NCBI RefSeq assembly: GCF_900129425.1
Contig: NZ_LT670817.1
Span: 8,212,001-8,276,000, forward strand
DNA length: 64,000 bases
Reading direction: 5' to 3'
Origin: Bradyrhizobium erythrophlei
GTDB taxonomy: Bacteria > Pseudomonadota > Alphaproteobacteria > Rhizobiales > Xanthobacteraceae
Shown piece after piece: positions 43,383 to 51,177 of the stretch (position 1 is the first letter of the stretch; the number at the start of each line of letters is the position of its first letter). The position numbers and the translations under genes are program-made. The notes beneath the pieces are model-generated. The model made no database searches, was not told the DNA's origin, and saw only the letters and a list, made by a program, of their open reading frames with translations.

Positions 43383-43823
43383 ATGAAACGATTGATGATC
43401 CTGAACGGCCCCAACCTCAATCTTCTGGGCGTGCGGGAGCCGCATATATACGGGACCACCACCTTGGCGCAGATCAGGGAAAGCTGCGAGCAGCACGCCA
43501 AGCAGCTCGAGCTCTCGCTTTCGTTTCATCAATCCAACCATGAAGGCGAACTGGTCGACCTGATCCAGTCGGCGCGGCAGACCGCCGACGCCATCATCAT
43601 CAATCCCGCCGGCTATTCCTTCACGTCGATCGCCATCCTCGATGCAATCAAGGCGTTCGAGGGGCCGGTGCTGGAAGTGCACATTTCCAATATCCACGCT
43701 CGCGACGAATATCACCGGCATTCGAAAATTTCCTCTGTCGCCACGGGCGTTATTTGCGGCTTGGGACCTTACGGCTATATCGCAGCGATGCACGCGCTCG
43801 CCGAGATGGCCAAAAAGGCCTGA
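43383..43823 (+). CDS. Type II 3-dehydroquinate dehydratase-like protein, divergent active site
   Basis: A 146-residue flavodoxin-like protein of the AroQ family (3-dehydroquinate to 3-dehydroshikimate). AAGGAGG precedes the ATG. The N-terminal G-P-N-L-N-L-L-G-V-R-E-P-H-I-Y-G keeps the catalytic Arg and Tyr, and E-V-H-I-S-N keeps the substrate His. Compared from memory with the M. tuberculosis enzyme, the position of His81 is Phe (Y-S-F-T-S) and that of Arg112 is His (Y-H-R-H-S). Both contact substrate, so activity on dehydroquinate is doubtful. The gene is followed after 65 bases by a cyclase-family hydrolase. A standard aroQ would be expected near accB elsewhere. Confidence 0.8.
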   Translation: MKRLMILNGPNLNLLGVREPHIYGTTTLAQIRESCEQHAKQLELSLSFHQSNHEGELVDLIQSARQTADAIIINPAGYSFTSIAILDAIKAFEGPVLEVHISNIHARDEYHRHSKISSVATGVICGLGPYGYIAAMHALAEMAKKA

Positions 43824-43888
43824 CGGCGAAGGCGACGTGACGAAATGGCGGAAACGTCGCCAAAGCCGCCTTAAGGAGAAACCCCATC

Positions 43889-44575
43889 GTGAAGATCGTC
43901 GACCTCAGCCGTGAACTCTATCACCGCACCCCGAGCTATCCGGGGCATCCTCCCGTGATCCACGGCGTCTGGACCACGCATGAGGAATCGTTCGTCGCAT
44001 CCGGCAACGTGCACGGGCTGTCCTCGATGTTCATCTCGATGCCCGACCACGCCGGCACCCACATCGACGCGCCCAGGCACTTCAACAAAGGCGGCCAGCC
44101 GATCAATGAATACCCGCTGGAGAACTGCATCGTGCCGGGCATCTGCATTGACCTGCGCCACATCGCGCCGCGTGCCGAGATCACGCCCGCCGATCTCGAG
44201 ACCGCGGTGCAGAAGGCCGGCGCGCCGGTACCGAAAGGCGGCACCGTTCTGCTGTGCACCGGCCATCACGAGCGCACCTTCCCGCGCAAGGAATATGCGA
44301 CCGACAATTCCGGCGTCAATGTCGCCGCCACCGAATGGCTGGCCGGGCAAGGCGTCGTGCATTTCGGCATCGATTCGATGCGGCCCGGGCCCGAAGGCAA
44401 GGTGAACTCGCTGGTTCACAAGGCGTGCGGCGAACTCGGCATCACCCACATCGAGAGCCTGTGCAATCTGGAAGCGCTGCTCGGCGCGGGTCGCTTCACC
44501 TTTATCGGTCTGCCGATGAAGTGGCGCGACGGCACGGGATCACCGATCCGTGCCGTCGCCGTGTTCGAAATGTGA
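43889..44575 (+). CDS. Cyclase family protein (kynurenine-formamidase-like hydrolase)
   Basis: A 228-residue metal-dependent hydrolase. The family metal motif H-A-G-T-H-I-D-A-P-R-H-F is at residues 52-63, and L-C-T-G-H-H-E-R near 120 and H-F-G-I-D-S-M near 160 are further conserved parts. Members hydrolyse N-formylkynurenine, isatin or cyclic esters. The start is GTG at 43889 with AAGGAGAAA upstream. It follows the divergent AroQ-like gene in the same direction and is probably co-transcribed. Upstream of the metal motif it is well preserved, so it is likely active; the substrate is unknown. Confidence 0.88.
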   Translation: MKIVDLSRELYHRTPSYPGHPPVIHGVWTTHEESFVASGNVHGLSSMFISMPDHAGTHIDAPRHFNKGGQPINEYPLENCIVPGICIDLRHIAPRAEITPADLETAVQKAGAPVPKGGTVLLCTGHHERTFPRKEYATDNSGVNVAATEWLAGQGVVHFGIDSMRPGPEGKVNSLVHKACGELGITHIESLCNLEALLGAGRFTFIGLPMKWRDGTGSPIRAVAVFEM

Positions 44576-44618
44576 GGGTAGTGCCCACGCCGGCAGTTCG
44601 GCGCTCTTGCTTTTCTTC

Positions 44619-44703
44619 GTCATGGCCGGGCTTGTCCCGGCCATCCACGTCCTTTGCCGCGCGCCGTCAAGACGTGGATGCCCGGCACAAGGCCGGGCAT
44701 GAC
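44619..44703. repeat. Palindromic repeat, family D copy 3
   Basis: GTCATGGCCGGGCTTGTCCCGG pairs with CCCGGCACAAGGCCGGGCATGAC, with inner CCACGTC / GACGTGG arms. It lies between convergent genes and could end both transcripts. Confidence 0.85.
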
Positions 44704-44761
44704 GAGATATATTGCCATTCGTTCGCCTAATGCCACGCGGCCGAGCTTCACGCCTTGCGCG

Positions 44762-45856
44762 CTACGTCTCCAAATCGAGGAGCTTCGCCGCGGTGCGGCC
44801 GAGGATGTCGGCCCTGTCGTCATCGCTGAGCGACGCGGAGGCGAAGATGTGATCGACCGGCTGCAATTGCCAGGGAAAGGGATAGTCGCTGCCGAGCACG
44901 ATCTGACCGATGCCGACCTGGGCCACCAGATGACGGAGCGCCTCGGGCGTGAACACCAGTGAATCGAAATAGATCTGCTTGAGATATTCCGTCGGCTGCT
45001 TTGCGAGCTTGACGTTCGGGTTGCAGCCCCCGGGATTAACCAGACAGGCATGGTCGGAACGATCCGCGTAGGAAGGAAGAAAACCGCCGCCATGGGCGGC
45101 GATCACTTTCAGCCTGGGAAAGCGGTCGAACGTACCTTCGAAAATCATGTGCGAGAGCGCGATCGTCGTCTCGACGGGATAGCCGACCGCGTTGGTCAGC
45201 CAGCCGTTGCCGGCCAGTTGCTTGTTGAGTTCGGGGATGCCCTGCGGATGGATGAACAGGGGAACGCCGAGTTCCTCCGCCTTGGCCCACACCGGATGAA
45301 ATTTGGGATCGGCAAAGGCCTCGCCGTTGACGTTGCCGCCGATCGCGGCGCCCTTCAGGCCCTGCTTTTTGACCGCGGTTTCGAGTTCCTGCACCGCGAG
45401 ATCGGGCGCCTGCAGGGTGAGCGAGGCAAAGGCCGCGAATCGGTCGGGCTTCGAGGCGCAAAGCTCGGCCAGCTTCTCGTTCTGGATCTTGACGATCCGG
45501 CCGGCCAGATCGCGGTCACGGTTGTACCAGTTAGGATTGATCGACAGCACCTCCATGTCGACCGCCTGCGCGTCCATGGCGGCGAGCCGCTTGTCGAGCG
45601 CGATGACGGCCTCGTCCGCGCCTCTGACCGGAGAAGGTGCCGAACCCGCCTCGCCCAGCAGCTTGCCGGCTTCGGGGAATAGACAGTGGGCGTGGACGTC
45701 GATGGTCTTGACCCGCTTTCCGTTGACCATCACGGGAAGTTTTTGCCGCGACGCCTGCTGCGCGTGCGCGCTTTGCAAAAGCCCGCAGCTGCAGAAGACG
45801 ATGCCGGTGGCGACGGCAGCGCTGCCGCCTTTCAGAAAGTTACGGCGCGTTGTCAT
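44762..45856 (-). CDS. Tat-exported amidohydrolase (ACMSD-like family)
   Basis: A 364-residue metal-dependent hydrolase/decarboxylase of the 2-amino-3-carboxymuconate-semialdehyde decarboxylase family. ATG 45856 begins a twin-arginine signal, T-T-R-R-N-F-L-K, with a hydrophobic region ending near A-H-A-Q, so the folded metalloenzyme is exported. The metal site has V-H-A-H-C-L-F near residue 55, a His in I-A-A-H-G-G-G-F-L near 230, and G-S-D-Y-P-F-P-W near 330. Export of an ACMSD-type enzyme is somewhat unusual, as most are cytosolic. The substrate is unknown. A longer upstream frame lacks any signal and is rejected. Confidence 0.87.
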   Translation of the reverse strand: MTTRRNFLKGGSAAVATGIVFCSCGLLQSAHAQQASRQKLPVMVNGKRVKTIDVHAHCLFPEAGKLLGEAGSAPSPVRGADEAVIALDKRLAAMDAQAVDMEVLSINPNWYNRDRDLAGRIVKIQNEKLAELCASKPDRFAAFASLTLQAPDLAVQELETAVKKQGLKGAAIGGNVNGEAFADPKFHPVWAKAEELGVPLFIHPQGIPELNKQLAGNGWLTNAVGYPVETTIALSHMIFEGTFDRFPRLKVIAAHGGGFLPSYADRSDHACLVNPGGCNPNVKLAKQPTEYLKQIYFDSLVFTPEALRHLVAQVGIGQIVLGSDYPFPWQLQPVDHIFASASLSDDDRADILGRTAAKLLDLET

Positions 45857-46123
45857 GACGTTTCCCCCCATAGCTGTTTTTTCCCGGCCGGGTCTGCCAC
45901 CGCCAGGCCAGATTGGAGAGCAGCGTAGGGCATGCCACGGCGAACCGCCAGCCCAGTTCCAGGATGAAGCGAAGCCCACCCACATGAACATCTGATCTGG
46001 CAGCGGAGAGCGGGTTTCCGGCATAGCCAAGATGCGACCAACAAACCGCCGCAACCGCGGCGTTTGCGCAGCTTCCTCACCTGCGAAAGGAACGCAAAAC
46101 GCTGCCGGGGGTTTTCAGGGATG

Positions 46124-46145
46124 TTGTGCCGATTCGACGGCACAA
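46124..46145. promoter_or_regulatory. Perfect inverted repeat before PepSY gene
   Basis: TTGTGCCG-N6-CGGCACAA is a perfect 8-base dyad 30 bases upstream of the PepSY gene start. It is suited to be an operator or a leader hairpin. It lies in the 319-base gap 45857-46175, whose remaining sequence shows no gene or repeat. Confidence 0.4.
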
Positions 46146-46175
46146 TGGATCGATGACTTCGACGAGGAGTAACTT

Positions 46176-46430
46176 ATGCGAAAATATATCATCCCGATCA
46201 TTGCGGTCGCAGCGCTCGGCCTTGCGGAACCCGCCCTAGCCTATGACTCCGGCAACCTCATGTCGATGCAGGCCGCATTGGGTGTTGCAACCGACCTTGG
46301 TCTCGCAACTGTGTCCCATACCCAGTTCGCCGGCGACGAATGGCAGATCGAGGGACGGGATATATCAGGCCGATGGATGGAGGTTGATGTCGACGCCGCC
46401 ACGGGTGAAGTACTCAACGTCGACCGGTAG
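46176..46430 (+). CDS. PepSY-domain small exported protein
   Basis: An 84-residue protein with GAGGAG upstream and a signal peptide ending near A-L-A-Y. The rest is one PepSY-like module (about residues 30-84) ending W-M-E-V-D-V-D-A-A-T-G-E-V-L-N-V, the typical final strand. PepSY domains often inhibit proteases or sense the envelope. It is alone on its strand. The module is complete, so it is probably functional. Confidence 0.87.
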   Translation: MRKYIIPIIAVAALGLAEPALAYDSGNLMSMQAALGVATDLGLATVSHTQFAGDEWQIEGRDISGRWMEVDVDAATGEVLNVDR

Positions 46431-46486
46431 TTACGCCAGGCGAGACGGCAATCAGAAACCGCCGTCTCGCGCTCTTCGTCACAGCC

Positions 46487-47587
46487 TCACGCCGCGCGGC
46501 CGAGTTCCGCGTTAAGATGCTTCAACCGAGGCATCACCTCCTGCTTCAACAGCGTCAGCGAATGGTGCCAGGCTTCCGGCTTGTGCTTGTAGTCGAAGCC
46601 GAACACCAACAGCGTGCCGAAACCACCGACCTCGCGATAGATGGTCTCTATCTTGTCGGCGACCGTCGCGGGCGAGCCGACGACCCAGTTGCGGCGGGCG
46701 CAGTAGTCGACCGTGACGTCGGAGTCCGGCACGTCGGGCGCGTGCTTGAGATAGTCCTTGAAGCCGAAGTGACCGAGCAGCGGCAGGAAATATTCGCCCA
46801 TCATGCGGCCCATCATGTCGCCGGCCGACAGCCTCCAGGCTTCCTCATCGGTATCGGCGACGAACACCTCGCGCACCAGCCGCCAATCCGCGCGGCTCGG
46901 CTTGCGCCCGGTTTTGGCGGCGCCAATCTCCACGGAATCCCAGTGGCTCGAAACATAGGCCGGGTTGAGGTTGAGGCTCATCGGGATGTAGCCGCGCTCC
47001 CCGGCAAGTTTCAGCGTGTCCGAACCCTTGCTCAGGCCGGCGACACCGATCGGCGGATGCGGCGCCTGCTTGGGCTTGAGGTGGGGCTTGAGGAAATCGA
47101 ACATGGTGTCGGGCTTGGTTACCGTCCAGAACTTGCCCTTGTGGGTCCACGGGGCGTCTTCGGTCCACATCCTCAAGATGATCTCGAGCGCCTCGCGGGT
47201 CATATCGCGGTTCTGTCCGGACATGCCGTCGACGTTGAACATCGCCCAGTCGCTCGGCAGGCCCGACGCCGCGACGCCGAAATTCAGCCGCCCGCCGGAG
47301 AGATGATCGAGCATCGCCACACGGTTGGCGAGTTCGGCGGGATGGTGGTAGGGCAACAGGAAACCGCCGGGGCCGAGACGAATATTCCTGGTTTGCAGAA
47401 AGGCCTGCGCCAGCAGCAAATCGGGTGCCGGGTGCGGCTCCCATGGCGCGGTGTGATGCTCGCCGATCCAGGCCTCCTGGTAGCCGAGTTCATCGAGCCA
47501 TCGCAGCGTCTGAAGGTCCCAGTCGTGACCCTCTTTGAGCCCGCATTCCGGCGGATGCGAGGGCATCGTGAAATATCCCATCTCCAT
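46487..47587 (-). CDS. Luciferase-like flavin-dependent monooxygenase
   Basis: A 366-residue LLM-class TIM-barrel flavin monooxygenase that uses reduced FMN and oxygen. It begins M-E-M-G-Y-F-T-M-P-S-H-P-P-E, very like limonene/alkanal-type members, then E-A-W-I-G-E-H-H-T-A-P-W-E near residue 38 and R-L-N-F-G-V-A-A-S-G near 110. ATG 47587 is preferred, with AGAGGAAAACCC upstream, over a longer frame. The substrate is unknown. It needs a separate flavin reductase, none of which is encoded nearby. It forms a run of redox enzymes with the Old Yellow Enzyme upstream. Confidence 0.87.
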   Translation of the reverse strand: MEMGYFTMPSHPPECGLKEGHDWDLQTLRWLDELGYQEAWIGEHHTAPWEPHPAPDLLLAQAFLQTRNIRLGPGGFLLPYHHPAELANRVAMLDHLSGGRLNFGVAASGLPSDWAMFNVDGMSGQNRDMTREALEIILRMWTEDAPWTHKGKFWTVTKPDTMFDFLKPHLKPKQAPHPPIGVAGLSKGSDTLKLAGERGYIPMSLNLNPAYVSSHWDSVEIGAAKTGRKPSRADWRLVREVFVADTDEEAWRLSAGDMMGRMMGEYFLPLLGHFGFKDYLKHAPDVPDSDVTVDYCARRNWVVGSPATVADKIETIYREVGGFGTLLVFGFDYKHKPEAWHHSLTLLKQEVMPRLKHLNAELGRAA

Positions 47588-47726
47588 AGGGTTTTCCTCT
47601 CGTTTGTTTTGTCTCCCTGGGCGCTGCTTGTTGCGCGCCGGCGGGAAGCATAGCACGAGAGGGGCGGTCAATCACTGGTAGTGGTGGGTTCGAGCGTGAG
47701 CGTGGATGCTGAGTGAAGAAGGACTC

Positions 47727-47811
47727 GTCATGCCCGGGCTTGACCCGGGCATCCATCAATCTTCGTAACATGCATTTTGCAGATGGATTGCCGGGTCAGG
47801 CCCGGCAATGA
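47727..47811. repeat. Palindromic repeat, family D copy 4
   Basis: GTCATGCCCGGGCTTGACCCGGGC pairs imperfectly with GCCGGGTCAGGCCCGGCAATGA, with a divergent centre (ATCCATC / AGATGGAT). It lies between two same-strand redox enzyme genes. Confidence 0.75.
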
Positions 47812-47830
47812 GGAAAGAGCGAGTGCCCCC

Positions 47831-48943
47831 TCACCGCGCCCCGAACGTGGTCTTCCCGAACAGTTCCTTCTGTGTCGAGGGCTGTGAGCGCCAGTATTGC
47901 GGCGGCGCGGTGACATGGCCGCCGAGTTCGGCCGCCGCGTGCCAGCCCCAGCGCGGGTCGTAGAGCATGGCACGCGCCAGCGCGACCATGTCGGCCTTGC
48001 CTGATGCGACAATCTCTTCGGCCTGTTTTGCCTCGGTGATGAGACCGACCGCGATGGTATTGACGCCGGTGGCTTCCTTGATGGCCTGCGCGAACGGCAC
48101 CTGATAGCCGGGCGAGAGCGGAATTTTTTGCTTTGGCGAGACGCCGCCGGAGGACGCATCGATCCAGTCGACGCCGCGCTTTTTCAGCTCCTTTGCGAAT
48201 TCGATGGTCTGCGCGAGATCCCAGCCGCCCTCGACCCAGTCGGTTGCGGAGACCTTGACACCGATGGGCTTTCGTTCCGGGAACGCCGCGCGGATCGCGT
48301 CAAACACTTCCAGCGGATAGCGCAAGCGGTTTTGCAGGCTGCCGCCATATTGATCGGTGCGCTGGTTTGAAATCGGCGACAAAAATTGATGCAGCAAATA
48401 GCCGTGCGCGGCGTGCAGTTCGAGGGCATCGATACCGAGCCGCTCGGCGCGCATGGCCGCCGCCACGAAAGCATCGCGTATGCGTGCCAGGCCCGGCGCA
48501 TCGAGCGCCAAAGGCGCGGCCTCGCCTTCCTTGTGCGGCACGGCGGAAGGCCCCTCGGTCTGCCAGCCGCCTTCGGAGATCGGGATCTGCTGCCCGCCGT
48601 CCCACGGCGTGTGGCTGGACCCCTTGCGGCCGGCATGGGCGAGCTGCATCGCCACGGCGCCTTTGGAATGCTTGCGCACCGACGCCAGGATCGGCTTCAG
48701 CGCGGCTTCGGTGGCATCGTTCCACAGGCCGAGGCAGCCGGGCGTGATGCGGCCGATCGCTTCGACGTGGGTAGCCTCGATGCAGAACATCGCGGCCCCC
48801 GACAGCGCCAGCATGTTGATGTGGGTGAAGTGCCAGTCGTTGGCCTCGCCGTCGACGGCGGAGTACTGGCACATCGGTGCCACCATGATGCGGTTGGGAA
48901 GCGCAAGATCGCGCAGTTTTATCGGAGAAAACAGGGCGCTCAT
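47831..48943 (-). CDS. NADH:flavin oxidoreductase, Old Yellow Enzyme (YqjM-like)
   Basis: A 370-residue FMN ene-reductase that reduces activated C=C bonds. It has the YqjM-type A-P-M-C-Q-Y-S near residue 22 with the redox-tuning Cys, the substrate-binding H-A-A-H-G-Y-L-L-H-Q-F-L-S-P around residue 178, Q-Y-G-G-S-L-Q-N-R and a C-terminal G-K-A-D-M-V-A-L-A-R-A. The length and motifs match the thermophilic-like OYE class. It lies upstream of the luciferase-like gene on the same strand, separated by a repeat; a common pathway is possible but unproven. Confidence 0.92.
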   Translation of the reverse strand: MSALFSPIKLRDLALPNRIMVAPMCQYSAVDGEANDWHFTHINMLALSGAAMFCIEATHVEAIGRITPGCLGLWNDATEAALKPILASVRKHSKGAVAMQLAHAGRKGSSHTPWDGGQQIPISEGGWQTEGPSAVPHKEGEAAPLALDAPGLARIRDAFVAAAMRAERLGIDALELHAAHGYLLHQFLSPISNQRTDQYGGSLQNRLRYPLEVFDAIRAAFPERKPIGVKVSATDWVEGGWDLAQTIEFAKELKKRGVDWIDASSGGVSPKQKIPLSPGYQVPFAQAIKEATGVNTIAVGLITEAKQAEEIVASGKADMVALARAMLYDPRWGWHAAAELGGHVTAPPQYWRSQPSTQKELFGKTTFGAR

Positions 48944-49029
48944 GGGGGATATCCGGGTGAGAGGAGAGAGGCGGCGGTCTATATCTAATGAGACGCCGTC
49001 CTTTCCTCAACCGCGTCGGATGCATCAGA

Positions 49030-49992
49030 CTATTGCTTGATCCCGGCGGCCTTGATCACTTCCATGTTGGCGGCCGTCTCGCGCAGCACGAGTTCGTCCA
49101 TCTGCCTGGGCGTCATCGGCAACGGGTCGACACCGAGCCTGTTCAGGCTGTCCTGCATCGCCGGCTCGTTCAGCACCCTGACGCCGGCGGCATGAAATTT
49201 CTCGACGATGTCGCGCGGCGTCTTTGCCGGCATGAACACCCCGAACCAGATCGCGCTGTCGGCATCTTTCAGCCCGGCCTCGAGCGGCGTAGGTACGTCG
49301 GGCAGATCGGCGACGCGTTTCGGCGTCGAGACCAGCAGCGCACGCACTTGACCGGCATGGATCAAAGGCAGCGCGGTGGCGAGCGGACAAAAATAAAAAT
49401 CAACCCTGCCGCCGATGATGTCGGCGATCACTTCGGCGCCGCCGCGATAGGGCACGTGGGTGGCCTCGATGCCGGCGGCGAGGCGGAATTTCTCGGCGCT
49501 GATATGCACCGCGCTGCCGATGCCGACCGAGCCGAACGAAATCGATCCCGGTTTGGCTTTGGCCTCCGCGATGAAATCCTGCACGGTCTTCCATGGCCGC
49601 GAGGCGGGCACGATCATCACATTGGCGCTGGAGCCGATCATCAGCACCGAGGCGAGGTCGCGCGTGGCGTCGAACGACAGATCGGGAAAGATCGCCGGCG
49701 CAATCGTCAGCGCCGATGAATCGGCGAGAATGCTGTAGCCGTCGGGATCGGCCTTCGCCACCATGGCGGTACCGAGCGTGCCGCCGGCGCCGGCGCGATT
49801 CTCGATCACGATGGGCTGGCCCAGTTCGGCCGCGAGACGATCGAACACCAGCCGCGGCACCACATCGGTGGCACTGCCGGCGCCGAACGGAATCGTCGCC
49901 TTGATCAGCCGCGACGGCCAGTCTTCCGCGCGCGCTGTGGCGGTCAGCAGAAAACTCGAGAGAATGCAGATCAATCGGATGGACTTGCGCAA
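49030..49992 (-). CDS. Bug-family tripartite tricarboxylate transporter binding protein
   Basis: A 320-residue periplasmic binding protein of the TctC/Bug family. TTG 49992 is used because GGAG lies upstream and a signal peptide follows (L-R-K-S-I-R-L-I-C-I-L-S-S-F-L-L, cleaved near A-R-A). The mature part begins W-P-S-R-L-I-K-A-T-I-P-F-G-A-G-S-A-T-D, then E-N-R-A-G-A-G-G near 65, all family hallmarks. It binds small carboxylates. No TctA/TctB membrane genes are near, typical for the many orphan Bug genes of these bacteria. Confidence 0.9.
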   Translation of the reverse strand: MRKSIRLICILSSFLLTATARAEDWPSRLIKATIPFGAGSATDVVPRLVFDRLAAELGQPIVIENRAGAGGTLGTAMVAKADPDGYSILADSSALTIAPAIFPDLSFDATRDLASVLMIGSSANVMIVPASRPWKTVQDFIAEAKAKPGSISFGSVGIGSAVHISAEKFRLAAGIEATHVPYRGGAEVIADIIGGRVDFYFCPLATALPLIHAGQVRALLVSTPKRVADLPDVPTPLEAGLKDADSAIWFGVFMPAKTPRDIVEKFHAAGVRVLNEPAMQDSLNRLGVDPLPMTPRQMDELVLRETAANMEVIKAAGIKQ

Positions 49993-50102
49993 TCGAAGCT
50001 CCGGTTTTGTCTCAGGGCCAATGGCGGCAGCGTAGCAAGAAGTGTTCCACCGTTGAGCAAAAACTCGCTGTCGTTGCCGCGAACGCCGGGACAACAGGGG
50101 AT

Positions 50103-51173
50103 TTACTCTACCAGCGTGAATTGCAGCAGCAGGGTGCGTTGGAGCATCGAGAAATTGTCGTCGGAGACCATGGTCAAGACCGTTTCGCCCTCGGGCGTAA
50201 CATAGGCGTCGATCCCCTCCATGTTGTCGATCTCGTGGCCCAGATCGGCATCGAAGATCGGGGGACCGTCGACCACGGCGCCCGGCGCCACCGATGTCAG
50301 CGCGATGCGCCGGATCCGGATGCCGATCCCCGACAGCAGCGAAAACTTCCGCTCCAGGACCAGGAGTTCGCCCGACGGCAGCAGCACCGCGTCGCTGATA
50401 TCGTAATTATCGGTGCGGTGAACGCTGAACTGGCCGGGCGCCGGACCCCCGACCAGAAAGGCGATCAGGTTGCCCGCGGCGTCGAGGCCGCGCTCGGAGA
50501 TCGCGATCAGCGTGCCCGCCAGCGGCAGACCCTTCGGCACGAACACCAGCGCTTCCAGGCCCTTGTTGAAAGGCAGCTTGCGCACCGCCGCCGGCATCGG
50601 CACCTCTTCGCCGCGCGATCGCGTAAAGCCCTCGCTGAAATCGAATCGAAGCACCCGGTTGACGCGTTCGAGGCCGATGTAGACGTGGGGCCCGTCGAGC
50701 GCGATCGACTCGGTATCGAACCAGCCACGCGCGGTGATCGGCCTGCCGTCGGCCCCGAGCATTGGAGCTGCCTCGACGTCGTCGAGCCCGGTCATCTCGC
50801 GGCCGTGATAGACGATGCGACCGGTGAACCAGCTTCCCTTGTCGCTGAAGGAGATGAAGCGCTCGCCCCTGGCGTCGAGCCGCAATCCCGACAACCCGCC
50901 GAAACCTGGAAAACGCGAGGTCAGAACCAACCCGCTGCGATATTCCAGCGCCCCAAAACGGGTTCGCGAATGGTCGCGGGTGTCGAACGAGGGAATCGGC
51001 CGGGCGTTGACCTCGATCGAAACCGGCGCCCTGACCGAGAATTTGTCCGGTGCGATCGGCTTCGACGGCGGCACGGTTGCCTGTTGCGCCGGGGCGAGGC
51101 CGGGCATTGCGATCGTCGAGAGCCCCGCCGCCGTGAACTTGAGGAGGCGGCGGCGGCTGAGGCGCGTGCGCAT
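50103..51173 (-). CDS. Exported esterase-like phytase-family protein
   Basis: A 356-residue protein of the esterase-like activity of phytase family, a beta-propeller. ATG 51173 begins a twin-arginine signal, L-S-R-R-R-L-L-K, followed by G-L-S-T-I-A-M-P-G-L-A-P-A-Q. The domain has L-S-G-L-R-L-D-A-R-G-E-R-F near residue 115 and D-N-M-E-G-I-D-A-Y near 310. Its substrate is unknown. It starts only four bases after the cobT stop, on the same strand, so it may be transcribed with cobS-cobT though functionally unrelated. Confidence 0.85.
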   Translation of the reverse strand: MRTRLSRRRLLKFTAAGLSTIAMPGLAPAQQATVPPSKPIAPDKFSVRAPVSIEVNARPIPSFDTRDHSRTRFGALEYRSGLVLTSRFPGFGGLSGLRLDARGERFISFSDKGSWFTGRIVYHGREMTGLDDVEAAPMLGADGRPITARGWFDTESIALDGPHVYIGLERVNRVLRFDFSEGFTRSRGEEVPMPAAVRKLPFNKGLEALVFVPKGLPLAGTLIAISERGLDAAGNLIAFLVGGPAPGQFSVHRTDNYDISDAVLLPSGELLVLERKFSLLSGIGIRIRRIALTSVAPGAVVDGPPIFDADLGHEIDNMEGIDAYVTPEGETVLTMVSDDNFSMLQRTLLLQFTLVE

Positions 51174-51177
51174 GAAT

